This document shows, piece by piece, positions 26,351 to 35,511 of a stretch of 64,000 nucleotides of DNA. Within the stretch, counting starts at the first letter, position 1. Each line of letters opens with the position of its first letter. The position numbers and the translations under genes were made by a program. The stretch is from the NCBI RefSeq assembly GCF_003665065.1, contig NZ_RCHR01000004.1:396310-460309 (forward strand), written 5' to 3'. This stretch comes from Oceanobacillus piezotolerans (GTDB lineage Bacteria; Bacillota; Bacilli; Bacillales; Amphibacillaceae). The notes under the pieces are model-generated. The model was not told the origin of the DNA and ran no database searches. It saw nothing but the letters and a program-made list of their open reading frames with translations.

Positions 26351-28636
26351 TTACAGCCCATCTCCCACCACCCTAAAATGCCGCCATTCCTCTGGCAAAA
26401 GCGCCTGATACTTCGGCTGCAGAAATCGGTCATCGATGAGCAGAATGGTGCCTTTGTCGGACTCAGATCGAATAAGCCGTCCACCCGCCTGAAGAACCTT
26501 GTTCATGCCAGGATATACGTAGGCATAATCAAACCCGTTATGCCCGATGGATGTAAAATAATCCTTGATAATATCTCTTTCCATTCCAATTTGCGGTAGT
26601 CCCACTCCCACAATGATGACACCGTTCAACCGGTCTCCCTTTAGGTCGACTCCCTCGGAGAAGACACCTCCGAGTACAGCAAATCCTACCAGTCTTTCGT
26701 CTGCTTTCTCTTCAAATGCAGCCAGGAACTCCTCTCTCAGACTTTCCGACATTCCAGTACCCTGAATAATCGTCCTCACATCAGGAGCCACCTCTCGAAA
26801 GGCGTCGTGCACAATATTCATATAGCTGTAGGAAGGGAAAAATACCAAGAAGTTTCCTTCCTGTTTATTCAAAACATCCTGGATAAAGCGTACCATTGGG
26901 TGCAGCGTCTCTTTTCGGTCACGATAGCGGGTGGACAACGGCTGAATCAGGATCTCTGTATTCTCTCTTGCAAATGGAGAAGGAATAGATAGAACATAAT
27001 CTTCCTTCTTTCCACCCAATAGATTTTTGTAGTAGTTTCCAGGTGCCAGGGTTGCTGAAAAGAAAATCTTGGCCCGAAACCCTTTTCCAAACTGCTGTAA
27101 AAGATAGGACGGATCCAGGCAATAAAGCCTGATTGCTACCTCTTTCTCCTCTATTTCCACATAGGTGACAAACCGTTCGTCATATAATCTGCAGATTTTT
27201 GCAAAGGCATCTGCCGCAAAATAGGCATCCAGCAGAATCTCACTGGCATCTTCATTGCGAATCAGTTCCATCTCCGCTTCCTCTGCAAAATTCTCTACTA
27301 GTAAGGCAAGCTCCTCGTCCAGCTTCTTCTCTACAAAACTATCCTGCTTCCGTTTTCCTACCAGATGAACAATGATAGACTTTGCCGCTTCTGCTATGCT
27401 ATCATTTCTTCCCTTATACTCCCGCTTCACCTCTACAAACATTTCCTTGTTCAGTTCTGCAGAGTACATGGTCCTGGCCCGATCAACTAGATTATGTGCC
27501 TCATCAATCAAGAGAACGGTTTTCTTTTTCTGCTCTTCCAGCAGTCTCTTCAATGAAACCCTTGGATCAAAGACATAATTGTAATCACAGATAACTGCAT
27601 CTGCAGCATAGGCGAGGTCCAGCGAAAATTCAAAAGGACAAACGCGATGCTTGCGTGCATAAGATTCGATTACCGGTCTCGTCATCAACGATTCATTTTC
27701 ATAGATATCCAATATGGCAGTATTAATCCGGTCATAATATCCTTCTGCAAAAGGGCAATGCTCTGCCTTGCAAATGGTTTCCTCCTGAAAGCAGATTTTA
27801 TCCTTTGCTGTAATCGTGACCACTTTCATGTCGAGTCCTTTATCTATTAACAGCCGATACGCATCCTCTGCCGCCGTTCTCGTAATCGTTTTGGCAGTTA
27901 GATAAAAAGAACGCTGGAGAAGCCCTTCCCCAACCGCTTTGACAGCTGGAAAAATAGTGGACATGGTCTTCCCAATTCCAGTAGAAGCCTTGGCAAAGAG
28001 CACTTTTTTATCCAAAATCGTCTTGTACACAGATCCCGCTAGTTTGCGCTGGCCCTCCCGATATGTTCCAAAAGGGAAAGCAAGCTCCTTGCTTGTGCTA
28101 TCTCGATTTTTCTTATGCTCTATTAGCGCTTTCGCATATGGTACATACTTTCTGACTACATCGTGCACAAAGTCCTCAAGCTCCTGTCGGGACATGCTGC
28201 GTCTGAACCTTTTCTGTTCTTCAGACTGCACCTGAACGTACGTCAACTGGATGTCAATTCTATCCAGCTCATGGTCATTGGCATAAATGTATCCATAAAA
28301 GATAGCCTGTGCCCAGTGTACAGGATACGAATCCTCCTCTATCACCGTCAATGAACCCGAAGTCGATTTAATTTCATCAATCGTCACTAGGCCATCTTCG
28401 TCAAAAAGAAGACCATCACAGCGCCCGTCCACTTGTAAAATCATATCTTCATAAGGAATTTCCGTCTTTACGTACACTTCCTTTTGATCCTTTTCGTTAT
28501 AGGTTTTCTGTATTTTTTGGTGCGTTTTTGTACCATCTGTTAAAGCAGTGGTGGTCCGGAATCCAGACACAATGTCCCCGCTTTTAAACACATATTCCAC
28601 TAAATGTCGCACCGATATTTTTATCACATTCGTCAT
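26351..28636 (-). CDS. DinG/XPD-type helicase with N-terminal nuclease domain
   Basis: A 761-residue protein. Near residues 75-95 a PD-(D/E)xK/Cas4-like signature is visible (DGRCDGLLFDEDG then TIDEIKS). The helicase has Walker A KASTGIGKT (~222), a DEAH box LLIDEAHNL (~377), and four cysteines between them (in CFQEETICKAEHCPF and VCPFEF) positioned to hold an Fe-S cluster as in XPD/DinG. Motif VI is GGRLIRSESDKG near the end. It probably unwinds DNA 5' to 3' in repair. No operon partner is seen; the gene is flanked by the toxin relic and a decayed transposase region. The physiological role is unassigned. Confidence 0.9.
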   Translation of the reverse strand: MTNVIKISVRHLVEYVFKSGDIVSGFRTTTALTDGTKTHQKIQKTYNEKDQKEVYVKTEIPYEDMILQVDGRCDGLLFDEDGLVTIDEIKSTSGSLTVIEEDSYPVHWAQAIFYGYIYANDHELDRIDIQLTYVQVQSEEQKRFRRSMSRQELEDFVHDVVRKYVPYAKALIEHKKNRDSTSKELAFPFGTYREGQRKLAGSVYKTILDKKVLFAKASTGIGKTMSTIFPAVKAVGEGLLQRSFYLTAKTITRTAAEDAYRLLIDKGLDMKVVTITAKDKICFQEETICKAEHCPFAEGYYDRINTAILDIYENESLMTRPVIESYARKHRVCPFEFSLDLAYAADAVICDYNYVFDPRVSLKRLLEEQKKKTVLLIDEAHNLVDRARTMYSAELNKEMFVEVKREYKGRNDSIAEAAKSIIVHLVGKRKQDSFVEKKLDEELALLVENFAEEAEMELIRNEDASEILLDAYFAADAFAKICRLYDERFVTYVEIEEKEVAIRLYCLDPSYLLQQFGKGFRAKIFFSATLAPGNYYKNLLGGKKEDYVLSIPSPFARENTEILIQPLSTRYRDRKETLHPMVRFIQDVLNKQEGNFLVFFPSYSYMNIVHDAFREVAPDVRTIIQGTGMSESLREEFLAAFEEKADERLVGFAVLGGVFSEGVDLKGDRLNGVIIVGVGLPQIGMERDIIKDYFTSIGHNGFDYAYVYPGMNKVLQAGGRLIRSESDKGTILLIDDRFLQPKYQALLPEEWRHFRVVGDGL

Positions 28637-28793
28637 ATCATCACCACTTGATTTTCCTTACATTAAGTTTAGCAGTATTTTGAAGGATTAGGAAATACGA
28701 AGATGAAGCATAAGGAACGTTGGATCCCATTCTCCCTTTGAAGGTTTAACCTTTACTTGATATCACAATTTAATGATAGTTAACAAATGAATC

Positions 28794-28815
28794 AACGAGG
28801 CGGGGACTGACCCTT
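28794..28815. repeat. Inverted copy of the GGGTCAGT..CCGCCTC element
   Basis: ACGAGGCGGGGACTGACCCTT is the reverse complement of the core found at 13700. It marks the start of a 500-bp stretch with no intact gene. Confidence 0.55.
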
Positions 28816-29054
28816 AATACCCAAGACACCAAGCTTTCGTAATAACTCATGTAGAGAGAAGGCCTGCTGTCTCTTCTGGTGTGACTATATTGTTTAGGTT
28901 TCATTATGGAATGAAAGTCTATTTAGTGGAGGAGTTCCGAGGATATATACAGTTGCAGCAGAGCTACTTACTTATCTCAACCCAAGGAAAACAATGGTTA
29001 TTCATTATTCCATTATATTAAAGGGAAGAATGGAAGTCGATGGGCGAAATTTAT

Positions 29055-29290
29055 TCGAGAGACTGATACAGATCATATGTTAGTCGCTATTGATCCAGCT
29101 GAGTTTACACAGAAGGCCGTAGTTTGTATGTTTTATGGGGATGTTTTAGTTCCAGCCTTTTAAGTTTAACTGTTCTCATAAAAACAATGTTCCTCATAAT
29201 AGCATGGGCTTAAACAAATTCCAAACATTAATTAATCTGAAGGGATTCGGGTTTCAAATGATGCAGATTTGGTACATACGTATCCTAAAT
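29055..29290 (+). pseudogene. Degenerate transposase fragment (possibly IS110-type)
   Basis: One frame reads TDHMLVAIDPAEFTQKAVVC then MFYGDVLVPAF before a stop; a shifted frame continues KFNCSHKNN..GLNKFQTLIN. The VAIDPAxxTxKAxxC pattern recalls the N-terminus of IS110-family transposases (first catalytic Asp in a VGxDxAK-like motif). Frameshifts and stops prevent function, and no ends were found. The identification is tentative. Nothing else coding was seen in 28637-29350. Confidence 0.35.
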
Positions 29291-29350
29291 AAGTGAAAGA
29301 CTGAAAAAATCAGCAAAGTTTTGTAATTTAATCAGCCTTTTGCTTTAAAA

Positions 29351-29836
29351 TTAAGCCATAGTTTCTTGAAATTTAGGGTTTAGTTTCCCACGATAAAAGA
29401 GAAGTGGTGTTTTAGATTCATCATAAGAGAAATCACCTACATCCCCTACAACAATAAGGTGATCGCCGCCTTCGTAAATTTCATAAACATGACAGTGAAT
29501 GGTTGCTAAATTGTCTGTTAACACCGGTACTCCCTCATCAGATAAAGAAATTGGAACATCTTTGAATTTATTTCCGCCTTTTTTTGCAAAACCAAGACAA
29601 ACCAACTCCTGTTTTTCTTGCAAGATATTAACTACAAAAGCATTTCCCTTTTTAATCGCTGGCAAACTGCTTGATCCTTTATCAATGCAGAATAATATCT
29701 GCGCTGGGTCAAGGGACAGTGAAGAAAATGCATTTACTGTTAATCCTACAAAATTATCATTCTCATCCTTAGAAGTTATCACAGTCACTCCTGAGGCAAA
29801 ATTACCCATCGCATTACGAAACTCTCTTACATCCAT
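29351..29836 (-). CDS. Flavin reductase (FMN reductase component of two-component monooxygenases)
   Basis: A 161-residue flavin-binding split-barrel protein of the HpaC/flavin reductase-like family. Recognisable are FRNAMGNFASGVTVIT at the N-terminus, VGLTVNAFSSLSLDPAQILFCI, and the GDHLIVVGDV strand near the end. It uses NAD(P)H to reduce FMN and passes FMNH2 to a partner oxygenase. It is the last gene of the minus-strand group that begins with the S-box controlled NtaA/DszA-type monooxygenase and is the only flavin reductase in the window, so it may feed all four flavin monooxygenases here. Confidence 0.9.
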   Translation of the reverse strand: MDVREFRNAMGNFASGVTVITSKDENDNFVGLTVNAFSSLSLDPAQILFCIDKGSSSLPAIKKGNAFVVNILQEKQELVCLGFAKKGGNKFKDVPISLSDEGVPVLTDNLATIHCHVYEIYEGGDHLIVVGDVGDFSYDESKTPLLFYRGKLNPKFQETMA

Positions 29837-30081
29837 TACAAAACCCCCTCCTAAATTGATTCTTTTTGTTCAAACTGCAATGCGCATCCATATTGATTTA
29901 ACGGTTGTTACTAAATATTTTTACAATCATGACTTACCAATATAAAAGGGAAATTAATTAACATTGATACTAAACACGTCGTTACAACTAAATATTGAAG
30001 AATTATAGCGCTAGGCAATATTTTAGAAGTCTATATTGACTAGACTAAAAACATTATTTAAATGTTAGCCCAAATGCACTT

Positions 30082-31563
30082 TTAGCTGACACGGGAAGTT
30101 GACTTTGATGTAGGAACTTTTACATTTTTTGTATAAAGAACCTCTGTGTCTTGCCATAATTTTTCTACAAAAACACCTGGTTTCTTCATGTACCCAGCAA
30201 CTATCATTATAATAAAACATAGAGCTAAGCCGTAAACTCCCGGTTGCCAGCCCCAACTTTCAATAAAGATTGGATTAAAGAAGCGAAGGAACATGGATAG
30301 TGCTGTACCAGCAATCAATCCTATTATTGCTCCTTCTTTATTAGCACGCTTCCAGTACAAACCTAAAATAACAACTGGGAAAAGCAAGATAATTCCATCG
30401 TAAGTGAATAAAGCAAGAAAAACCATTAATCCCAAGTCAGCGGTACCGATAAGCAAAGAAATAAGTGATATAGCAATCACTGAGATCCTTGCTATATTTA
30501 TTGCTCTCTTATCTGAAATGTTCCTATTTATCACTTGGGCGAAATCTCGTGACACAGTTGTGCTAATGGCCTGTATTATACCACTAACTGTTCCAACGCT
30601 ACTTGCCATAATTATGACACCTAGAAATCCGAGTGCGATAGGTCCAGATTCACTGGCTAACCATAAAAAGGCACCTTGCACATCAGAAAGAGTCTGATCA
30701 TAAGAATGAATAAAGATAGCAGTAAAGACAAAAATAGAGAAGAAGATTGCGTATATAATTGGCGCTAGCAAAGCAGAAATCTTTATTGTTCGAATGCTAT
30801 CACTTGCAAATAGCTTATTGTACGCCCATGGCCACAAAAAACCTCCTAAACCACTTAAAATCACTATAGATGTCCAATACGGGGTCGGCGGGTCCCAGCC
30901 AGGGCCAGGATAAGTGAGCATTTCAGGATACTCATTAGCTACCATATCAAATCCTGATGAAAAACCACCGAAATACTTATATATAAAGTAAATCATTAAG
31001 GCAGTACCACCAAAGATTAGTATTAACCCTTGAAAGACATTTGCTGTTACTACGGATCGCATTCCCCCCAGTGAAACAAATATTGCTACTACAACTATAC
31101 CTAGAACCATGCCCCAAAATTGAGGGATGAGGCCGCCGGAAGCATACTCAAAAACATATCCTTGTGTTACAATTTCAACAATTAGCCAGGGGATCGTAAA
31201 TACAATTCCCCAAATTCCAGTAAGCATACGTACAGTCTTACTTTGATACCTAAACCCTAATAATTCGGATTGAGTTTTAATGCCATACTTCGCACCCCAT
31301 ATATATGTTTTTGGAGCAACGTAATACATTACAATCATTGTGATTATTGCATATGCTATGCAGTATAAAGCTGTGAATCCATAAGTTACAGCCATTCCTG
31401 CCCAGGAAGTATACATGGCTCCTACAATCCATGTTGCTAAAACGGAAAAGGTTAAAGCAAAAAAACCAAAAGAACGACTTGCTGTTGCATAATCTTCAAA
31501 AGAACTGACACCTAAATTTTTCCGAATGATGAAAAGCATAACTGCAAAGAAAAGAAAAATCAT
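30082..31563 (-). CDS. Sodium:solute symporter (SSS family)
   Basis: A polytopic transporter of at least 493 residues with the SSS landmarks VSSFEDYATASRSFG near the N-terminus, YGIKTQSELLGFRY, and SLGGMRSVVTANVFQG. It is preceded by a DUF3311-like small membrane protein, a usual companion of this subgroup. Genome context, downstream of an S-box controlled sulfur monooxygenase and upstream of a flavin reductase, suggests that it imports an organosulfur compound. Start problem: a perfect GGAGGTGA lies at 31591-31598, 24 nt or more before the first ATG, and the codon properly spaced from it is TTA; the first membrane helix seems to start upstream of the ATG. Confidence 0.9.
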   Translation of the reverse strand: MIFLFFAVMLFIIRKNLGVSSFEDYATASRSFGFFALTFSVLATWIVGAMYTSWAGMAVTYGFTALYCIAYAIITMIVMYYVAPKTYIWGAKYGIKTQSELLGFRYQSKTVRMLTGIWGIVFTIPWLIVEIVTQGYVFEYASGGLIPQFWGMVLGIVVVAIFVSLGGMRSVVTANVFQGLILIFGGTALMIYFIYKYFGGFSSGFDMVANEYPEMLTYPGPGWDPPTPYWTSIVILSGLGGFLWPWAYNKLFASDSIRTIKISALLAPIIYAIFFSIFVFTAIFIHSYDQTLSDVQGAFLWLASESGPIALGFLGVIIMASSVGTVSGIIQAISTTVSRDFAQVINRNISDKRAINIARISVIAISLISLLIGTADLGLMVFLALFTYDGIILLFPVVILGLYWKRANKEGAIIGLIAGTALSMFLRFFNPIFIESWGWQPGVYGLALCFIIMIVAGYMKKPGVFVEKLWQDTEVLYTKNVKVPTSKSTSRVS

Positions 31564-31580
31564 TAATAAAGGGATGATAT

Positions 31581-31859
31581 TTAACGATTCTCACCTCCAC
31601 TAACATCATTGTTATCTATCGGGGTAACTTCAATATCCAGCTCACCTAATTTGCTTTCAATAAAAAATTGTATACATAGTCCTGCACATAAAAGAGCAAT
31701 ACATAAAAAAAGATAAAATATTACAAACGGTAATCCGAAGACCCAAGGATTGATTTTATTAGCTAAATCAAATATCCCCGGGAATGTCATGCAAATAGTT
31801 ATTAAAGAGTAGTAAATTAAAAATATAATATTTTTTAATTTTAAATTGATATTGAGCAT
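31581..31859 (-). CDS. DUF3311-like small membrane protein
   Basis: A 92-residue protein with two hydrophobic segments (about 10-28 and 42-66). The first ends near PGIFDLANKINPWVFGLPFV, which resembles the conserved core of DUF3311 proteins that accompany SSS symporters. It lies 18 nt ahead of the annotated symporter start. It may be a small subunit or assembly factor of the transporter. Confidence 0.8.
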   Translation of the reverse strand: MLNINLKLKNIIFLIYYSLITICMTFPGIFDLANKINPWVFGLPFVIFYLFLCIALLCAGLCIQFFIESKLGELDIEVTPIDNNDVSGGENR

Positions 31860-32005
31860 TTAAATAACCTCCGAAAAAAATTTCATTGCTATTAAAAAGT
31901 TAATAGTTAATTTAAGAGGGGGGATTATGGCAAATTGTAATCCCCTCTAGCTTTATCTGTATAGCTTATTAAAATGCTTATTCTAAATCTCTATTTATAG
32001 AAATC

Positions 32006-33388
32006 TTATAATTTTAATTTCGAGTTAATCTCACGATATTGAGCTGCAGTATGATGGTCTGGTAAACGGTCATATCCAAATAGATTGTTTCGGAAAGTGC
32101 CTTCTTCGTACTCTTTTCTAACGAGACCACGGTCCTGTAAAATGGGAACTACACCATCTACAAATTCTTCAAAGGTTCCTGGTGTGATTGCATAAGAAAT
32201 ATTAAATCCATCAATTCCAACTTCATCGATCCACTTTTCCATTGTATCTGCGATTTTTTCTGGCGTACCTACTTCAACATGACCAACAGAACCTATACCT
32301 ACGAAATTAGCTAATTCTTTTACTGTCCATTGTTTATTCGGATCCACTTTTGTGAAGTTTTCAACTACAGATCTCATTGCATCATTATCGACATATTCAA
32401 TTTTGTCATTTGGATCATATACCGAAAAATCAATGCCCGTCCATCCACCTAGTAGTGCTAAGGCACCTTCATAACTAATATGTTTTTGATATTCTTCATA
32501 TTTCTCTTCTGCTTCTTTCTGTGTTCGACCTAATATTGGTGTAAGTGATGAAAGGATTTTGATTTCATTTGGATGACGTCCGGCACGTTTTGCCTCTTCA
32601 CGTATGGAGTCTACGGTTTTTTTCGTAATTTCTGCTGTTGGAGCACTAATAAATACAAGCTCAGCATGTTTAGATGCAAACTTTCTTCCTCTACTTGAAG
32701 CTCCAGCCTGGAAAATAACTGGTGTTCTTTGAGGAGAAGGTTCACTTAAATGTGCTCCTGGAACTTTAAAATACTTTCCTTCATGTCTAATGTCATGTAC
32801 TTTTTCTGGATCTGCATAAATTTTTCTTTCCTTATCTACAAGAACAGCGTCTTCTTCCCAACTTCCTTCCCATAATTTGTAAACTACTTCCATATATTCA
32901 TCTGCAATTTCATAACGTTCACTATGACTAATTTGCTGATCTAACCCAATATTTACAGCAGCACTATTTAAATATGACGTAACAACATTCCAGCCTATAC
33001 GTCCATTGGTTAAATGATCTAATGTAGACATTCTTCTAGCAAAGATATAAGGATGTTCGTAACTTGTCGATGCGGTTAAACCAAAACCTAAATGCTTTGT
33101 TGCCTGAGCCATGATAGGAACTATAAAAGCAGGATCGTTAACCGGAACTTGAGCCCCTTGACGAACAGCGGCGTCACGTGAACCTTGATAAACATCGTAT
33201 ATTCCTAAAACATCAGCGAGAAAAATAGCGTCAAAACGTCCTTTTTCTAACACTTTAGCCAGATGTACCCAATAATCGGCTTCTTTATAGGTTGAGGATT
33301 TATCAGCAGGATGCGTCCATAATCCCGGTGAATAAAGTCCAGCACAATTCATATCGAATGCATTTAAGTAGATTCTTTTATTTGTCAT
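32006..33388 (-). CDS. FMN-dependent monooxygenase, NtaA/SnaA/DszA family
   Basis: A 460-residue bacterial-luciferase-fold enzyme that uses FMNH2 and O2 from a separate reductase. Family signatures include LYSPGLWTHP, KGRFDAIFLADVLGIYD, TASTSYEHPYIFARRMSTLDHLTNGRIGWNVVTS and VIFQAGASSRGR in this order. Relatives cleave C-S or C-N bonds in dibenzothiophene sulfone, dimethyl sulfide, dimethyl sulfone or nitrilotriacetate. An S-box riboswitch precedes it, so it is made when SAM is low, which points to a sulfur-containing substrate. Downstream on the same strand lie the DUF3311 protein, the SSS symporter and the flavin reductase. Confidence 0.92.
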   Translation of the reverse strand: MTNKRIYLNAFDMNCAGLYSPGLWTHPADKSSTYKEADYWVHLAKVLEKGRFDAIFLADVLGIYDVYQGSRDAAVRQGAQVPVNDPAFIVPIMAQATKHLGFGLTASTSYEHPYIFARRMSTLDHLTNGRIGWNVVTSYLNSAAVNIGLDQQISHSERYEIADEYMEVVYKLWEGSWEEDAVLVDKERKIYADPEKVHDIRHEGKYFKVPGAHLSEPSPQRTPVIFQAGASSRGRKFASKHAELVFISAPTAEITKKTVDSIREEAKRAGRHPNEIKILSSLTPILGRTQKEAEEKYEEYQKHISYEGALALLGGWTGIDFSVYDPNDKIEYVDNDAMRSVVENFTKVDPNKQWTVKELANFVGIGSVGHVEVGTPEKIADTMEKWIDEVGIDGFNISYAITPGTFEEFVDGVVPILQDRGLVRKEYEEGTFRNNLFGYDRLPDHHTAAQYREINSKLKL

Positions 33389-33644
33389 GTTATTAGCTCC
33401 TAACTTTTAATTTAAATTTTTGATCGCTTTCTTTCTAAGCGCATCTTAGGTGTTTTTCTTGAATTTATGTAACCTATAATTACTGTAGGGTTTTGCCAGT
33501 ATTGGACTCGGGCTAGTATACAGTCTCACCTGCCATGAAAGTCTAGACTCTCCTCATCGTGAAAACCCTTGTCATTTGCCAACAATTCTTACTGCCAGTC
33601 CTATAGTAATTTCACCAGCAAGTCTTTGCCCATGCCGGATGCAA

Positions 33645-33813
33645 TAAAAAAATACCCCCTTTTCTGTAAATAGAGAAAAGAGGGTGTTTACCGTATATGT
33701 ATTCCACTCTTATCTCTCAAGAATCAATCTTGCTGGAATTAGCACCTTTCCGACAATGTCAGTGGTTGCTGAAGCTTCATAGGGCCAGACCCCTCAACTT
33801 CTCTTGATAAGAA
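33645..33813 (-). ncRNA. S-box (SAM-I) riboswitch with terminator
   Basis: Minus-strand reading gives the classic order: CTTATCAAGAGAAGTTGAGG, GGTCTGGCCCTATGAAGCTT, CAGCAACC, GGAAAGGTGCTAATTCCAGC and GAGAGATAAG closing P1 (aptamer about 33706-33813). It is followed by a terminator, CCCTCTTTTCTC..GAGAAAAGAGGG equivalent, with a long T-run (33645-33690). High SAM should end transcription before the monooxygenase gene 257 bp downstream. Confidence 0.95.
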
Positions 33814-33833
33814 TTATTAAAATGTTATAACAT

Positions 33834-33862
33834 AATATATCCCAACAAATCCGATAAGTCAA
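33834..33862 (-). promoter_or_regulatory. Promoter of the S-box transcript
   Basis: On the minus strand TTGACT (33857-33862), a 17-nt spacer and TATATT (33834-33839) lie about 20 nt before the aptamer. Confidence 0.75.
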
Positions 33863-34386
33863 GTACGTTTTTTAAAAATCTGATTTATTGATACTTTTTA
33901 GTTAAATTGCATATAAGATTAGGTTGATTCACATTTCTAATCCATAGAGAGAAGTAAACGGCTTTGATTTATTAACCATCTAATGTTGCAGTTCTATTGT
34001 TTTTTATCATCTAATGATGCTAAACACTAATTAAACATTTAATGATGTATTTACATGCGTTTGTTTACTTGTTGTATAGCATACTGCCTTATACAACCCT
34101 TTAATACAAAATAACATTTACTTGGGACATCTCCTTGTCTGAGGAGCATTGTTCCCTTTTTATATTTTTCTATAAGAAATGTTTTGAACGATATCCTGTT
34201 GTTCTTCTTCGCTGTGGGAATTGTATTTAGTCATAATCTTAAACAAAATGTTATTCATTTTCCTTTCTACCTCACAAGATACATTTTTTCTAATATTCTT
34301 ACATCCTTCAAACTATATTGCTATATATTTAAGAATTTTAGACAAAAATGGCCCAACGAAACTCTTGTTGCCCCATTTATAGCAAA
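33863..34386. other. Intergenic stretch without recognisable gene
   Basis: AT-rich sequence between the S-box promoter and the pyridoxal kinase terminator. It contains loose repeats of CATCTAATG (near 33978, 34008 and 34030) and no frame with a convincing ribosome binding site. Confidence 0.5.
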
Positions 34387-34417
34387 ATGGTACACGGTGC
34401 TTATCACCGTGTACCAT
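34387..34417 (-). terminator. Hairpin downstream of the pyridoxal kinase gene
   Basis: Perfect 11-bp stem GGTACACGGTG / CACCGTGTACC with a 5-nt loop, 80 bp beyond the kinase stop. The T-run on the minus strand is weak (ATTTTGCT). Confidence 0.6.
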
Positions 34418-34495
34418 TATCTCAATTTCTAGTCCATTCTAAGGTTTTTACATGGCTATCGATATCGATCACTGCTTCTAATTAGAGAACCTTTT

Positions 34496-35344
34496 CTATA
34501 ACAACATCCCCAAATACTTCTCGAAGTTAACCCCTTCTATTTCAGGAATTCCCTCCAAAGAAGCATCATGGATAGCCTCCGCCAAAAACCCCTCCGCAAG
34601 CTCTACAGCTTTTTCCAGGTCCTCTCCGCGCATCATGCCTCCCATAACCACCGATGCAAATAAATCACCAGTGCCAGAATAGCTTTTGCCATTGTACGGC
34701 ATCGCACGATAAAAGGTTTTAGTTCCATTTAAATACATATTTCCGATAAACTGCTTATTATAAGCCGCTGATGGCGGATTCACTCCAGTAATAATAACCT
34801 GTGCACCTGTTTCCTGCTGCAAGGTATTCCCCGCTTCTTCTATGGCTTTCATATAGTCCTTCTTATTTGAATACTTATGTAGTCTCTCATAAGACAATCT
34901 GGATAACAAACAGCACTCCGTTACATTCGGTGTGATGACATCAGCAAGTTTTACCAATTCTTTCATTTCTGCCAGCAATTCATCGGTAAAAATTTTATAG
35001 ACTTCTCCTACGTCACCCATTACCGGATCAACAAGTAATTTCGTTTCTTTTGTATAGAATTTATCTAGAAAATGAAAAATATTATTGATTTGCTCACTGC
35101 CAGTAACGAAGCCGGTATAGATTCCATCAAAGGTGACATGGAGCTTACTCCATTCCTCTGTGAAATAATTCATTTTAGATGTAAAATCTTCGTAAAAATA
35201 ACTTGGATAACCGGTTTGTGCAGAGAGTATAGCCGTTGGTAAAGGAATTGCTTGCACTCCCATTACCGAAAGCACCGGAATCGCAGCTGTTAATGAACAT
35301 TTTCCAAAAGATGATAAATCCTGTAATACAGCAACTTTTTTCAT
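34496..35344 (-). CDS. Pyridoxamine/pyridoxal kinase (PdxY-like)
   Basis: A 282-residue ribokinase-fold enzyme that phosphorylates B6 vitamers with ATP. It opens MKKVAVLQDLSSFGKCSLTAAIPVL, has the GxVTGS segment after DGIYTGF, LLVDPVMGD, DVITPNVTEC and the anion-hole motif SGTGDLFASVV near the end. A GGAGGT lies 5 nt before the ATG at 35344; an upstream in-frame ATG at 35380 lacks one. It is divergent from an ECF transporter S component, suggesting that both serve B6 salvage. A thiamine-precursor kinase role is less likely given the PdxY-like N-terminus. Confidence 0.9.
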   Translation of the reverse strand: MKKVAVLQDLSSFGKCSLTAAIPVLSVMGVQAIPLPTAILSAQTGYPSYFYEDFTSKMNYFTEEWSKLHVTFDGIYTGFVTGSEQINNIFHFLDKFYTKETKLLVDPVMGDVGEVYKIFTDELLAEMKELVKLADVITPNVTECCLLSRLSYERLHKYSNKKDYMKAIEEAGNTLQQETGAQVIITGVNPPSAAYNKQFIGNMYLNGTKTFYRAMPYNGKSYSGTGDLFASVVMGGMMRGEDLEKAVELAEGFLAEAIHDASLEGIPEIEGVNFEKYLGMLL

Positions 35345-35511
35345 ACTAACCTCCATAGACTTGGCCAAAATAAACTTCATTTATCTTATCACAAAGAAAA
35401 GAATGTAGAAAACACCCAAACTGACCCCAACGTTTTTAATTAAATTGGCACTTTCATAAATACCAGTCTTTTGCTAAATTTATAGGAAATTATAATAGGA
35501 TGGTAAAAGAT

